Shown here: piece by piece, positions 1 to 5,776 of the stretch
Layout of the letters: every line of letters begins with the position of its first letter
Position numbering within the stretch: position 1 is the first letter of the stretch
Source of the DNA: an uncultured Litorilinea sp.
GTDB taxonomy: Bacteria > Chloroflexota > Anaerolineae > Caldilineales > Caldilineaceae
Length of the DNA stretch: 5,794 nt
Reading direction: 5' to 3'
Assembly (NCBI GenBank): GCA_946885925.1
Contig: CAMPHP010000241.1
Coordinates: forward strand, 1 to 5,794
Translations under genes and position numbers: made by a program
Notes under the pieces: generated by a model
What the model saw: the letters and a program-made list of their open reading frames with translations, nothing else
The model's database searches: none
Told to the model about the DNA's origin: nothing

Positions 1-278
1 GATAGCTCAGTAGTGACGTAAACTCTGTGGCGCCCATCTGCCAGCCCACACGGCTCGGCAGCGGTGCATGAGTCCAGCGAGGCAACAACCGCCAGATCAT
101 CGCCATGATCGCCAGCGTGGCCCAGCCAAAGTACATCAGATGGCTGTGGGCATGGCGCACAGCATTAAAGTTCTGCGCCCACGCGGGCATCCCCAGAAAT
201 AGCCCAAAGCGGAGCAGCGCTCCGGTTGCTGCTGCCACTAGGAGTGCCACCAACGCAAGTTGCATGAATCTTCGCATG
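1..278 (-). CDS. Partial membrane protein with HxHxH motif, apparently frameshifted
   Basis: This gene is cut by the left edge, and its family is not recognised with confidence. An ATG at 278 opens a hydrophobic stretch starting MRRFMQLALVALL, but that frame soon runs to a stop. From 238 downward a second frame continues the same helix (VAAATGALLRFGLFLG) and stays open to the edge. Joining the two by dropping one base in 239-243 gives about 92 residues with two hydrophobic segments (about 6-28 and 47-65). Between them is NAVRHAHSHLMYFGW with His42, His44 and His46, which look like metal or heme ligands at a membrane face. Either the base is a real mutation or assembly error, or translation starts at the GTG at 238, which has no evident ribosome binding site. 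The ATG at 278 also has only a weak one. From memory, HAHSH membrane proteins of similar layout occur near respiratory genes, but no function can be assigned. It follows the cytochrome gene on the same strand after 125 bases. Confidence 0.5.
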
Positions 279-320
279 ATCAAACAGTTCTCACTCTCTA
301 CACTACCGCTATCCTGCAAA

Positions 321-359
321 TCAGGGGCGAGTCACAGCTAAACCCTGTGCCGCCCCTGA
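321..359 (-). terminator. Hairpin after the cytochrome gene, possible transcript end
   Basis: TCAGGGGCG (321-329) pairs with CGCCCCTGA (351-359), and inside it CACAG (333-337) pairs with CTGTG (345-349) around a 7-base loop. This makes a 9 bp plus 5 bp stem with a small asymmetric internal loop. It lies 45 bases beyond the cytochrome stop, where an operon terminator would be expected. The T-run after the stem on the minus strand is short (ATTTGC), so it could be a weak intrinsic terminator or an RNA-stabilising 3' hairpin. Confidence 0.55.
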
Positions 360-382
360 CTTGTCCTACTCTATTTCTTTGA

Positions 383-406
383 CGAGATTCTTACCCGAGA
401 TTCTTA
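383..406. repeat. 11-bp direct repeat, period 13, over the cytochrome stop codon
   Basis: CGAGATTCTTA occurs at 383-393 and 396-406 with no mismatch. The right-hand copy contains the stop codon of the cytochrome gene (TAA on the minus strand at 406-404), so a second TAA lies 13 bases downstream in the other copy. Confidence 0.85.
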
Positions 407-838
407 TTCAAGGGTGCGGAGCCAGGCGACAATATTATATAGCTCAGCGTCACTAATGGCAGGATTGCCACCTTTGGGCGGCATGGCGACTCCTGTCGTA
501 TTTGCCGGATCATCAGGCTGGCGTCCTGTCTTGATAAACTGGACTAGCTCATCATCGCTCTGGGAGCGAACGAACTCGCTCTCCGAAGGGTGCAGGCTCT
601 TACCCAAGCCTTGAACACCTTGGGCCTCAGGGCCATGACAAGCGACACAACTTTGGAAAGCCTGTTGTCCCTTTGTTGCATCGCCTTGCACCTCACTGAC
701 TGCTTCATTCGCTGCTGCGGCAGCTGGCTCGCTGGCCGGGGCTGAATTTGCAGAGGTCTTCTTGCCACCACATCCAGCAATGAGCAGAACGAAGATAGCC
801 AGAATGGTTACGAACACCATTGATTTACGCACATTCAT
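404..838 (-). CDS. Lipoprotein c-type cytochrome, monoheme
   Basis: A small class I cytochrome c of 144 residues, probably anchored outside the membrane and carrying electrons, perhaps to nitrous oxide reductase. The N-terminus (VRKS, then a hydrophobic run, then LLIAGC) is a lipoprotein signal with Cys23 as the lipid site. Residues 24-52 are a low-complexity Ala, Ser and Glu linker typical of tethered cytochromes. The heme site is CVACH (Cys64, Cys67, His68), and the sixth ligand is probably Met119 in GVAMPPKGG, followed by the usual C-terminal helix ending AWLRTLE. The ATG at 838 has AAGGA upstream, at a long spacing of about 11 bases. The gene lies 85 bases after nosL on the same strand and is last before a hairpin. 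No nosC gene is seen, so this is a plausible electron donor, but it could equally serve another respiratory step. The cytochrome assignment is firm; the partner is inferred. Confidence 0.93.
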   Translation of the reverse strand: MNVRKSMVFVTILAIFVLLIAGCGGKKTSANSAPASEPAAAAANEAVSEVQGDATKGQQAFQSCVACHGPEAQGVQGLGKSLHPSESEFVRSQSDDELVQFIKTGRQPDDPANTTGVAMPPKGGNPAISDAELYNIVAWLRTLE

Positions 839-863
839 TTTCTACATAGTCCTTCTCTACTAA

Positions 864-887
864 GTTATGGTTAAGTGTTATGGTTAA
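864..887. repeat. 11-bp direct repeat, period 13, upstream of the cytochrome gene
   Basis: GTTATGGTTAA occurs at 864-874 and 877-887 with no mismatch. It sits in the 85-base spacer between nosL and the cytochrome gene, 26 to 49 bases upstream of the cytochrome start. Its AT-rich composition would suit a promoter or regulator site, but I cannot assign -35 and -10 boxes. Confidence 0.85.
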
Positions 888-904
888 AAGCAAGTCATGT
901 ACCT

Positions 905-932
905 TGCCTAATGCTGGGCGTGCCTAATGCTG
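905..932. repeat. 12-bp direct repeat, period 16, over the nosL stop codon
   Basis: TGCCTAATGCTG occurs at 905-916 and 921-932 with no mismatch. The right-hand copy encodes the last residues of NosL (Gln-His) and its TAG stop. The other copy repeats the same bases just downstream of the gene. Confidence 0.85.
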
Positions 933-1427
933 AGCATGACTGTGTTCCAGGGCTATTTGGTGGAGGGCTGTCTCAAAATCAAGCACCGTACCCTGCCAGG
1001 CTAAAGCCTGGGCTTCGGCTTCTTCTTGGTTTGCAAAAGCCGCTAACCCCGATCCCATAGGCGTGGATGATGCATCTGCCTTCACAAAATGGGCCTGGTT
1101 CGCGTCTAGCCACGCTTCGCTTTGATAGTTGTGGACAAAATAGGAAACAATCTGGATAGGCTCATCTCCGTCATGGGTGTTGGCTGCTTGGGCATAAGCA
1201 AACATATCCCCAATATCATCAAAAATCCGGTGTTCATATTGATCAGGCTGCGTTTGGATCACAACCCCTGCCGCAAAGCGCTCATCGTTGATGATCATCC
1301 CGCAGTGGTCGCATACATCCTCGCCATAGACGATTTCCGGGGGTGTTTGTGGCGTAATCGCAGGTGCGCCACAAGCCACAACCAACAGCATCGTCAGCAA
1401 CATGAAACCAAGTGCATACCACTTCAT
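924..1427 (-). CDS. nosL: NosL, copper chaperone lipoprotein for nitrous oxide reductase
   Basis: NosL binds Cu(I) outside the cytoplasm and delivers it to the NosDFY complex for building the copper centres of NosZ. The 167-residue protein begins with a lipoprotein signal (MKWYALGF, hydrophobic core, LLVVAC) with Cys19 as the lipid site. The family signature follows: CDHCGM at 39-44, then IINDERFAAG. Later come FVHNY (97-101), a Trp at 106 and TPMGSGLAAF (122-131), all in the usual NosL order and at the usual length. The tail from His156 (HQIALEHSHAQH) is rich in His. I chose the ATG at 1427 because GAGG precedes it by about 9 bases and the lipoprotein signal then starts correctly; a GTG at 1484 would add 19 residues ahead of the signal. 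The gene is 69 bases after nosY and the stop lies inside a short direct repeat. The assignment is secure. Confidence 0.95.
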   Translation of the reverse strand: MKWYALGFMLLTMLLVVACGAPAITPQTPPEIVYGEDVCDHCGMIINDERFAAGVVIQTQPDQYEHRIFDDIGDMFAYAQAANTHDGDEPIQIVSYFVHNYQSEAWLDANQAHFVKADASSTPMGSGLAAFANQEEAEAQALAWQGTVLDFETALHQIALEHSHAQH

Positions 1428-1442
1428 AGACTCTTTCCTCTG

Positions 1443-1466
1443 CAAATATGCGGTCCAAATATGTGG
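1443..1466. repeat. 11-bp imperfect direct repeat, period 13, in the nosY-nosL spacer
   Basis: CAAATATGCGG (1443-1453) and CAAATATGTGG (1456-1466) match at 10 of 11 positions. They lie just upstream of the nosL ribosome binding site. A further, weaker pair, AGCCTGTGGCAC and AGCCTTTTGCCAC, follows at 1473-1497 and reaches the nosY stop codon. Confidence 0.75.
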
Positions 1467-1496
1467 CCCCAAAGCCTGTGGCACAGCCTTTTGCCA

Positions 1497-2327
1497 CTAA
1501 AGGTCACTCTCCAGCCGGAAGCGTGCATAGGCAACCAACATGGGCACGACCACCCACACCACGAGTACGCTGACCAACAGCGGCAACAACTGCGCGCCAT
1601 AGGTGCGCGTGGCATAGACCCCAGCAGGCCCCAGCACTTCCAGCGTTGCGCGTAACCCATAGACCGTGGCGATTTTGAAGACCTGTAAGGGGTTGATCAA
1701 GGTCAGCCCAAAGAGGGTGCCAATATCAAGCTTCATCACCACCGCAGTACCCATCAACCCCAGATCACCGAGAAAGACCAGGAGCAGCCAAACCAGCAAA
1801 GCCAGCCCCGCCGCTAGCGCACTGCTGCGGCTCCAGGCCGAAATGGCAATTCCCAAGCTGAGGCTTACGAGCGCAAGCAAGAGAGAGAAGCCCACCAACA
1901 AGCTGTAGCGACCTGCCTCTACCGCGCCACTCTGCCAGGCGAGCAGCGTCGCTGCCAGTCCAAAGCCCAACATCAGCGCGGCCAACAGTGCCCCACTCAA
2001 TCCCAACAACTTCCCAATCAATACTTCCGCCCGCCCCACTGGTTGAGCGAGCAAGTAGCTCAACGTGCCTTGCTCCCGTTCGCCCGCAAGACTCTGTGCG
2101 CCCACAGTCAGCCCCATGAGCGGAACCACCAGCAGCACAAGATTGATCAGGCTGGCAGCGGTACGGCCAAATCCGGCAAAACCAAACATGCCCGCACCAC
2201 TTAAAGAAAGGCTGCTTAATGCAACGGACAAGAGGGCAAAAACCAGGGCATAGAGCAGAAACCAGCGGTTGCGTAGTGAGGCTCGCAGTTCATAATTGGC
2301 AAGTGTAGCAATTGTCTTAGCCATCAT
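1497..2327 (-). CDS. nosY: NosY, ABC-2 type permease of the NosDFY complex
   Basis: NosY is the integral membrane subunit of the ABC machine that matures the copper sites of nitrous oxide reductase. The protein has 276 residues, the normal family length. A short cytoplasmic N-terminus (ANYELRASLRNRW) leads into six predicted helices at about 22-42, 58-78, 103-130, 142-165, 168-190 and 247-268. The cytoplasmic loop after helix 2 carries GEREQGTLSYLLAQPVGR (82-99), the typical coupling segment of this family, expected to contact the ATPase. Two ATG codons stand in tandem at 2327 and 2324, and AAGGA lies about 5 or 8 bases upstream, so either could start the protein. It lies 61 bases after the NosD-NosF fusion. 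A general ABC-2 permease is the only alternative, and the neighbours make NosY the better call. Confidence 0.92.
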   Translation of the reverse strand: MMAKTIATLANYELRASLRNRWFLLYALVFALLSVALSSLSLSGAGMFGFAGFGRTAASLINLVLLVVPLMGLTVGAQSLAGEREQGTLSYLLAQPVGRAEVLIGKLLGLSGALLAALMLGFGLAATLLAWQSGAVEAGRYSLLVGFSLLLALVSLSLGIAISAWSRSSALAAGLALLVWLLLVFLGDLGLMGTAVVMKLDIGTLFGLTLINPLQVFKIATVYGLRATLEVLGPAGVYATRTYGAQLLPLLVSVLVVWVVVPMLVAYARFRLESDL

Positions 2328-2362
2328 AGATTCCTTGTTGAGTCCTGTGGAACAGATTATTA

Positions 2363-2384
2363 CTTGTAGCGAACTCGTAGCGAG
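2363..2384. repeat. 11-bp imperfect tandem repeat in the nosDF-nosY spacer
   Basis: CTTGTAGCGAA (2363-2373) and CTCGTAGCGAG (2374-2384) are directly adjacent and match at 9 of 11 positions. They lie just after the stop codon of the fusion gene (2389-2391). Confidence 0.6.
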
Positions 2385-2388
2385 CCAC

Positions 2389-3282
2389 CTACATCTCTAC
2401 ATCAATGACCTCAACCGATGCGGTATGAAGCAAAGCAAGTGGCTCGGCCTTACGCTCTGGCGCTACGGTGACCCACATGCCCCGGCCATTGGGGGCTACG
2501 GAATAGCCCGCCGCAGCCAGCACTTGGTGGGCAATCGGCTGCTGTCCTGCGGCAACGATCACCTTAATGTGGCGTACAGGATGCTGGCGTTGTGGCATGA
2601 GTTGTGCCATGAGTTCCAGTGGAGTGCCTTGAGCCACCAAGCGCCCATCTTGTAGAATCAATACCTGGTCAGCCAACTGTTCCACTTCTGCCAAATGGTG
2701 GCTCGTAAAGAGTAGCGCCTTACCGGCTTGGCGCAGCGTCATCAGCAACTCGATAAACTCAGCACGCGTTGCCGCATCCAGATTACTCGTCGGCTCATCC
2801 AGCAGCAGTACAGGCGGATCGGACAAGAGGGCCAGGGCTAGCGCCAACCGTTGTTTCATTCCACCCGATAGCGCCCCTACACGTTTCTGCGTCTGTGCCG
2901 CCAACCCCACCTGTTCCAGCACCACCGGGATGCGTGTTAAGGGCACGTCCTTAAGGTGAGCGTAAAAACGGCAGCTTTCCAGCACACTCAGATCAGCATG
3001 GAAGGCCAATTCCTGGGGGACATAGCCCAGCAAACTGCGCGCCCGGCGACCATCGCGGCGCAGATCACGTCCATCAAGGAACAATTCACCTTCACAGTCG
3101 AGCAATCCCAACAGGCACTTCAACACCGTAGTCTTCCCCGCGCCATTGGAGCCCCAGAGTGCCAGGGCCTGCCCACGCGCCAGTTCAAAGGAGAGCCCAT
3201 CTACCGCGGTCACGGTGGCATCACTCCACCACGGTCGCCCGGATTGGGGATAGTGCTTGCTGAGATTGTTGACCGAAATCAT
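2389..3282 (-). CDS. nosF: Possible separate NosF from an internal start in the fusion
   Basis: An ATG at 3282 (Met505 of the fusion) begins MISVNNLSKHYP, which is exactly where a stand-alone NosF would be expected to start. It would give a 297-residue ATPase, the usual NosF length, with all ABC motifs intact and no membrane segment. It is preceded by GAGG with 8 bases of spacing. This is a nested alternative product, not an additional gene; whether it is made is inferred only from the start signals. Confidence 0.5.
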   Translation of the reverse strand: MISVNNLSKHYPQSGRPWWSDATVTAVDGLSFELARGQALALWGSNGAGKTTVLKCLLGLLDCEGELFLDGRDLRRDGRRARSLLGYVPQELAFHADLSVLESCRFYAHLKDVPLTRIPVVLEQVGLAAQTQKRVGALSGGMKQRLALALALLSDPPVLLLDEPTSNLDAATRAEFIELLMTLRQAGKALLFTSHHLAEVEQLADQVLILQDGRLVAQGTPLELMAQLMPQRQHPVRHIKVIVAAGQQPIAHQVLAAAGYSVAPNGRGMWVTVAPERKAEPLALLHTASVEVIDVEM

Positions 3283-4794
3283 ATTCCGTTCCTCAAAGTT
3301 AGTACTCAAGTCTGTACGTTGGAACTGCTGGGACATGGCAGGCTGGACGCCCATTTGCTGCTGGCTTTGCACCTGTGGCTGCAAACGCGCCCATGCAGAC
3401 CGGATTTGGCTCCAAAACAAGCCGGCCACGGACAACAATAGGCTCGCGGCAAGCCATCCAATCGCGCTATCTGCTGCCGGAACCTGGGCCGCTGCCACCG
3501 GCAACAGTGGGGTCATGAGAGGAGTAGCGTCCGTCAGTTTGGGCTTAGGTTTGATCACAGGGAACGCCTGGGCCGCAAGATCAATGGCGGCCTCCACCGG
3601 GCTAAAGTGAAAAAGTCTGAGATTTGGGTGGCGATCCGCTAGATTTTCAAAGAGGCTCTCCGCCCGGTAAGGGAGATCGCCAATGCCATCTGCCACAGCG
3701 TTTGACTCGCCTGCGCCAGTGCTGTCGTAGCCAACATAGTTGCTCCAATAATTGCTATCCCACTGATTGCCGCCTAGTTGGTCACCACTCTGGCTGCCGC
3801 CACCTTTCACCCCCACTTGCTCCAGGTTATCCAAAAAGGTGTTCTGTCGCAGCACATTGCGTTGGACTGCGGGCATCATCAAGACGCCCACGTCGTTATA
3901 GGCCAAGACATTACGTTCGGTGACCTGTTCAATTTCCACACGCGCTGGGGAGTTATCAAAAAAGAGACCCACACGATTATCCAGGAAGTAGTTTTCGCGG
4001 ATCGTGACTGCATCCATATCCTTGAGCGCTACCCCATAGCCACTAGGGCCGCGGTTTGCGCGCAAGGTGTTCTCTGCAATCAACACATCCACACTGTACA
4101 TAAGGTAGGCCCCTACTGAATTGTGGTCGAGCGAATTTCCCGCTATCGTCATGCCATCGGTGTACATCATATGGATGCCATAGCGGTTAAAGCGGAAATT
4201 GTTATCGCGCACTACAGTATTGTCACTAAACCAAAAGAGGACATCGCGCGTCTGTTCAACCGTATTGCCTTCGACCAGGCAGTTCTCGCTCTGCCACAGC
4301 CGGATGCCATCGCCGCGCCGGGCTACATCTAGCGACCTGCCCACAATATGATTGTTGCGTAGCACCAGCCGCTTTGCCTGTACCCCCTTGATGCCATATA
4401 ACACTTCTTCCAGCCGGTTCCCGATCAGTTGCACATCCTCGGCCTGTTCGACAACGATGCCAGCATCTTCCTTGTCAATTGCATTGCCACTATTGCGAAC
4501 AACAACATTTTCTACCGTCGCACCCGATGCACGGATTACCAACACCGAACCTCTGCCATCGCCATCAATCACGGTGCGCTCTCCGTTCGCCCCCGTCTCC
4601 CCCAATAGATGCAGCGGCTTTTCTACAACGAGTGCACCCACGTAGCGACCTGGAGGAATGGTTAGCACACTACCGGCCTCGGCAGCATCAATGGCCGCTT
4701 GCAGATCAAAGATTTCACCCGCTGGTGCTCCCCTGGCAAGGCTAGGTACTCCAATCAGACAGATAAACAGAAGTAAGCGGATGATCAGGCGCAT
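2389..4794 (-). CDS. NosD-NosF fusion: beta-helix maturation protein joined to ABC ATPase
   Basis: One 801-residue frame holds two normally separate subunits of the nitrous oxide reductase maturation machine. Residues 1-23 are a Sec signal peptide (MRLIIRLLLFICLIGVPSLA). Residues about 28-375 are NosD: beta-helix repeats with regular Asn turns, the GIHMMYTDGM segment (206-215) and the closing motif WDSNYWSNY to GIGDLPY (345-376). A linker leads to one predicted helix (442-461) followed by Arg-rich sequence, giving an outside-to-inside topology. A Gln-rich linker (472-504) precedes a full NosF: Walker A GSNGAGKT (548-555), Q-loop Gln594, signature LSGGMKQ (642-648), Walker B LLLDE (663-667), D-loop SNLD (670-673), H-loop His699, then a NosF-like C-terminal region. 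I chose the ATG at 4794, with AAGGA 9 bases upstream; a TTG at 4833 would add 13 residues before the signal. Domain calls are firm. Whether the fusion is biological or caused by an assembly error in the linker is open. Confidence 0.92.
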   Translation of the reverse strand: MRLIIRLLLFICLIGVPSLARGAPAGEIFDLQAAIDAAEAGSVLTIPPGRYVGALVVEKPLHLLGETGANGERTVIDGDGRGSVLVIRASGATVENVVVRNSGNAIDKEDAGIVVEQAEDVQLIGNRLEEVLYGIKGVQAKRLVLRNNHIVGRSLDVARRGDGIRLWQSENCLVEGNTVEQTRDVLFWFSDNTVVRDNNFRFNRYGIHMMYTDGMTIAGNSLDHNSVGAYLMYSVDVLIAENTLRANRGPSGYGVALKDMDAVTIRENYFLDNRVGLFFDNSPARVEIEQVTERNVLAYNDVGVLMMPAVQRNVLRQNTFLDNLEQVGVKGGGSQSGDQLGGNQWDSNYWSNYVGYDSTGAGESNAVADGIGDLPYRAESLFENLADRHPNLRLFHFSPVEAAIDLAAQAFPVIKPKPKLTDATPLMTPLLPVAAAQVPAADSAIGWLAASLLLSVAGLFWSQIRSAWARLQPQVQSQQQMGVQPAMSQQFQRTDLSTNFEERNMISVNNLSKHYPQSGRPWWSDATVTAVDGLSFELARGQALALWGSNGAGKTTVLKCLLGLLDCEGELFLDGRDLRRDGRRARSLLGYVPQELAFHADLSVLESCRFYAHLKDVPLTRIPVVLEQVGLAAQTQKRVGALSGGMKQRLALALALLSDPPVLLLDEPTSNLDAATRAEFIELLMTLRQAGKALLFTSHHLAEVEQLADQVLILQDGRLVAQGTPLELMAQLMPQRQHPVRHIKVIVAAGQQPIAHQVLAAAGYSVAPNGRGMWVTVAPERKAEPLALLHTASVEVIDVEM
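3283..3294 (-). promoter_or_regulatory. Internal ribosome binding site ahead of the NosF domain
   Basis: On the minus strand GAGGAACGGAAT runs directly into the ATG at 3282. The GAGG core (3294-3291) is 8 bases from the start codon, near-ideal spacing and as good as or better than the sites of the other genes here. It lies inside the open frame of the fusion. Confidence 0.6.
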
Positions 4795-4813
4795 CTTGGG
4801 GTATCCTTGCTGC

Positions 4814-4844
4814 TCAAAATATCTCTGGTTCAAAGTATCTCAGG
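4814..4844. repeat. 15-bp imperfect direct repeat, period 16, in the nosB-nosDF spacer
   Basis: TCAAAATATCTCTGG (4814-4828) and TCAAAGTATCTCAGG (4830-4844) match at 13 of 15 positions. They lie about 20 to 50 bases upstream of the start of the fusion gene. Confidence 0.75.
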
Positions 4845-4884
4845 ATAAAGGGTTCCCTAGCCGAAACGGGTCGTTCAATGCCCC

Positions 4885-5595
4885 CTATTGATTCGGCAAT
4901 TCGACAGCTTGTACTGCCATCTGCGCTTGTCGCCGTAGATACAGCGCCACGCATGTCAGCACGGCGGCGAGCAGCGCCAAATACCAGCCCGGCAGCAACC
5001 ACGCGGTGGTGCTAAATTGCCCAACATGCCCAGTACCCAAAATGTTCGGTGTAAAAGGCTTGATCGCAGAGGAGAGTGCAGCAGTGGGATCAAGATGGTT
5101 GCCGTAATACCAAAGCCACACCCACATATCGGCAAGAAAGACGAATGGAAAGCTAATGGCCGGAAGGGCAAGCAGGATTGCCCATTTGCTGTGAATAAAG
5201 GCCAAACTGATAATCATCAATACAATGGCAGTCAGGGCAATCGGGGCCAAGCTGCGCTCAATTTGCGCCGCGCTTTCCAGCGGAGCCATGCCTATATAGT
5301 GATTCAAGCCGTCAATCTCTCGGATGTCGCCTGTCATATGGTTGACATAGACGGTGACATAGAGACCTTTCGGATATTGGGGCGCATTGAGGCGCATCCG
5401 CCAATAGGGTAGAAAAATTGAAGCCACGAGTAGAGTCGCAGCCACCATCAGCAGAATGGCGCTGTAGCGGAACGTGGACTGGCGCGCAACCTGCGCCACC
5501 GGGCTAGCAGGCTGGCGAGGCAACACGACGGCTTGGCTACCATTCTCCATGCCAGACTTAGCACGTTGTTCTTCAAGTAATTCCATACGTTGCAT
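4885..5595 (-). CDS. Four-helix membrane protein resembling NosB of clade II nos clusters
   Basis: This is a 236-residue integral membrane protein with no known biochemical role. A hydrophilic N-terminus (1-42) is followed by helices at about 44-65, 116-135, 138-160 and 198-220. Between helices 1 and 2 is an extracytoplasmic loop with a striking segment, NAPQYPKGLYVTVYV (70-84) then DIREIDGLNHYIGM (90-103), which resembles what I remember of membrane proteins coded beside nosZ in clade II clusters. Its position ahead of nosD also fits NosB, so the call rests on context plus that motif and no symbol is given. Starts are ambiguous: the ATG at 5595 has GGGGAG about 4 bases upstream, an ATG at 5586 has the same site 13 bases away, and a GTG at 5607 has no clear site. 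It is 90 bases ahead of the nosDF start. It could still be an unrelated membrane protein. Confidence 0.85.
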   Translation of the reverse strand: MQRMELLEEQRAKSGMENGSQAVVLPRQPASPVAQVARQSTFRYSAILLMVAATLLVASIFLPYWRMRLNAPQYPKGLYVTVYVNHMTGDIREIDGLNHYIGMAPLESAAQIERSLAPIALTAIVLMIISLAFIHSKWAILLALPAISFPFVFLADMWVWLWYYGNHLDPTAALSSAIKPFTPNILGTGHVGQFSTTAWLLPGWYLALLAAVLTCVALYLRRQAQMAVQAVELPNQ

Positions 5596-5684
5596 CGTTC
5601 TCCCCACTCTCTAACACTCAATGTTTTTCCCTGTCCCCAGCATACCCGCCCAGGCATGGCAATGCTGCGACTTTTGTCTCACAA

Positions 5685-5717
5685 CTTTGATCGGCCTTTG
5701 ATTGGCTGGCACATCAA
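5685..5717. repeat. Tandem 11-bp repeat with TTGAT half-sites upstream of the nosB-like gene
   Basis: CTTTGATCGGC (5685-5695) and CTTTGATTGGC (5696-5706) are adjacent and match at 10 of 11 positions. An inverted CATCAAG follows at 5712-5718, so TTGAT at 5698-5702 and ATCAA at 5713-5717 face each other across 10 bases. TTGAT is the half-site recognised by FNR/CRP-type regulators, but the canonical spacing is 4 bases, so a regulator site here is only a suggestion. Confidence 0.5.
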
Positions 5718-5751
5718 GACGCTCTACCCTATTGGGCCAGGATGCTCGCGC

Positions 5752-5776
5752 CCACTTTGCATTCTCCACTTTGCAT
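5752..5776. repeat. 11-bp direct repeat, period 14, near the right edge
   Basis: CCACTTTGCAT occurs at 5752-5762 and 5766-5776 with no mismatch, about 160 to 180 bases upstream of the nosB-like start. Confidence 0.85.

Noticed and set aside
1428..1484. GTG start at 1484 for NosL
   Set aside because: It adds 19 residues before the lipoprotein signal. The ATG at 1427 has GAGG upstream and gives a normal NosL.
1122..1655. Plus-strand open frames, for example 1122-1655, 2956-3441 and 3257-3610
   Set aside because: They lie opposite well-identified minus-strand genes, show no recognisable domains and have the composition of antisense shadows.
4795..4833. TTG start at 4833 for the NosD-NosF fusion
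   Set aside because: It would put 13 polar residues before a standard signal peptide and lies inside a spacer repeat. The ATG at 4794 has AAGGA at 9 bases.
4860..4897. GCCGAA (4860-4865) and TTCGGC (4892-4897) as a terminator after the nosB-like gene
   Set aside because: The stem is only 6 bp with a 26-base loop, straddles the stop codon and has no T-run.
5401..5735. 13-bp inverted repeat CCAATAGGGTAGA (5401-5413) and its complement (5723-5735)
   Set aside because: The copies are 309 bases apart, one is inside a gene, and one such match is plausible by chance in a window this long.
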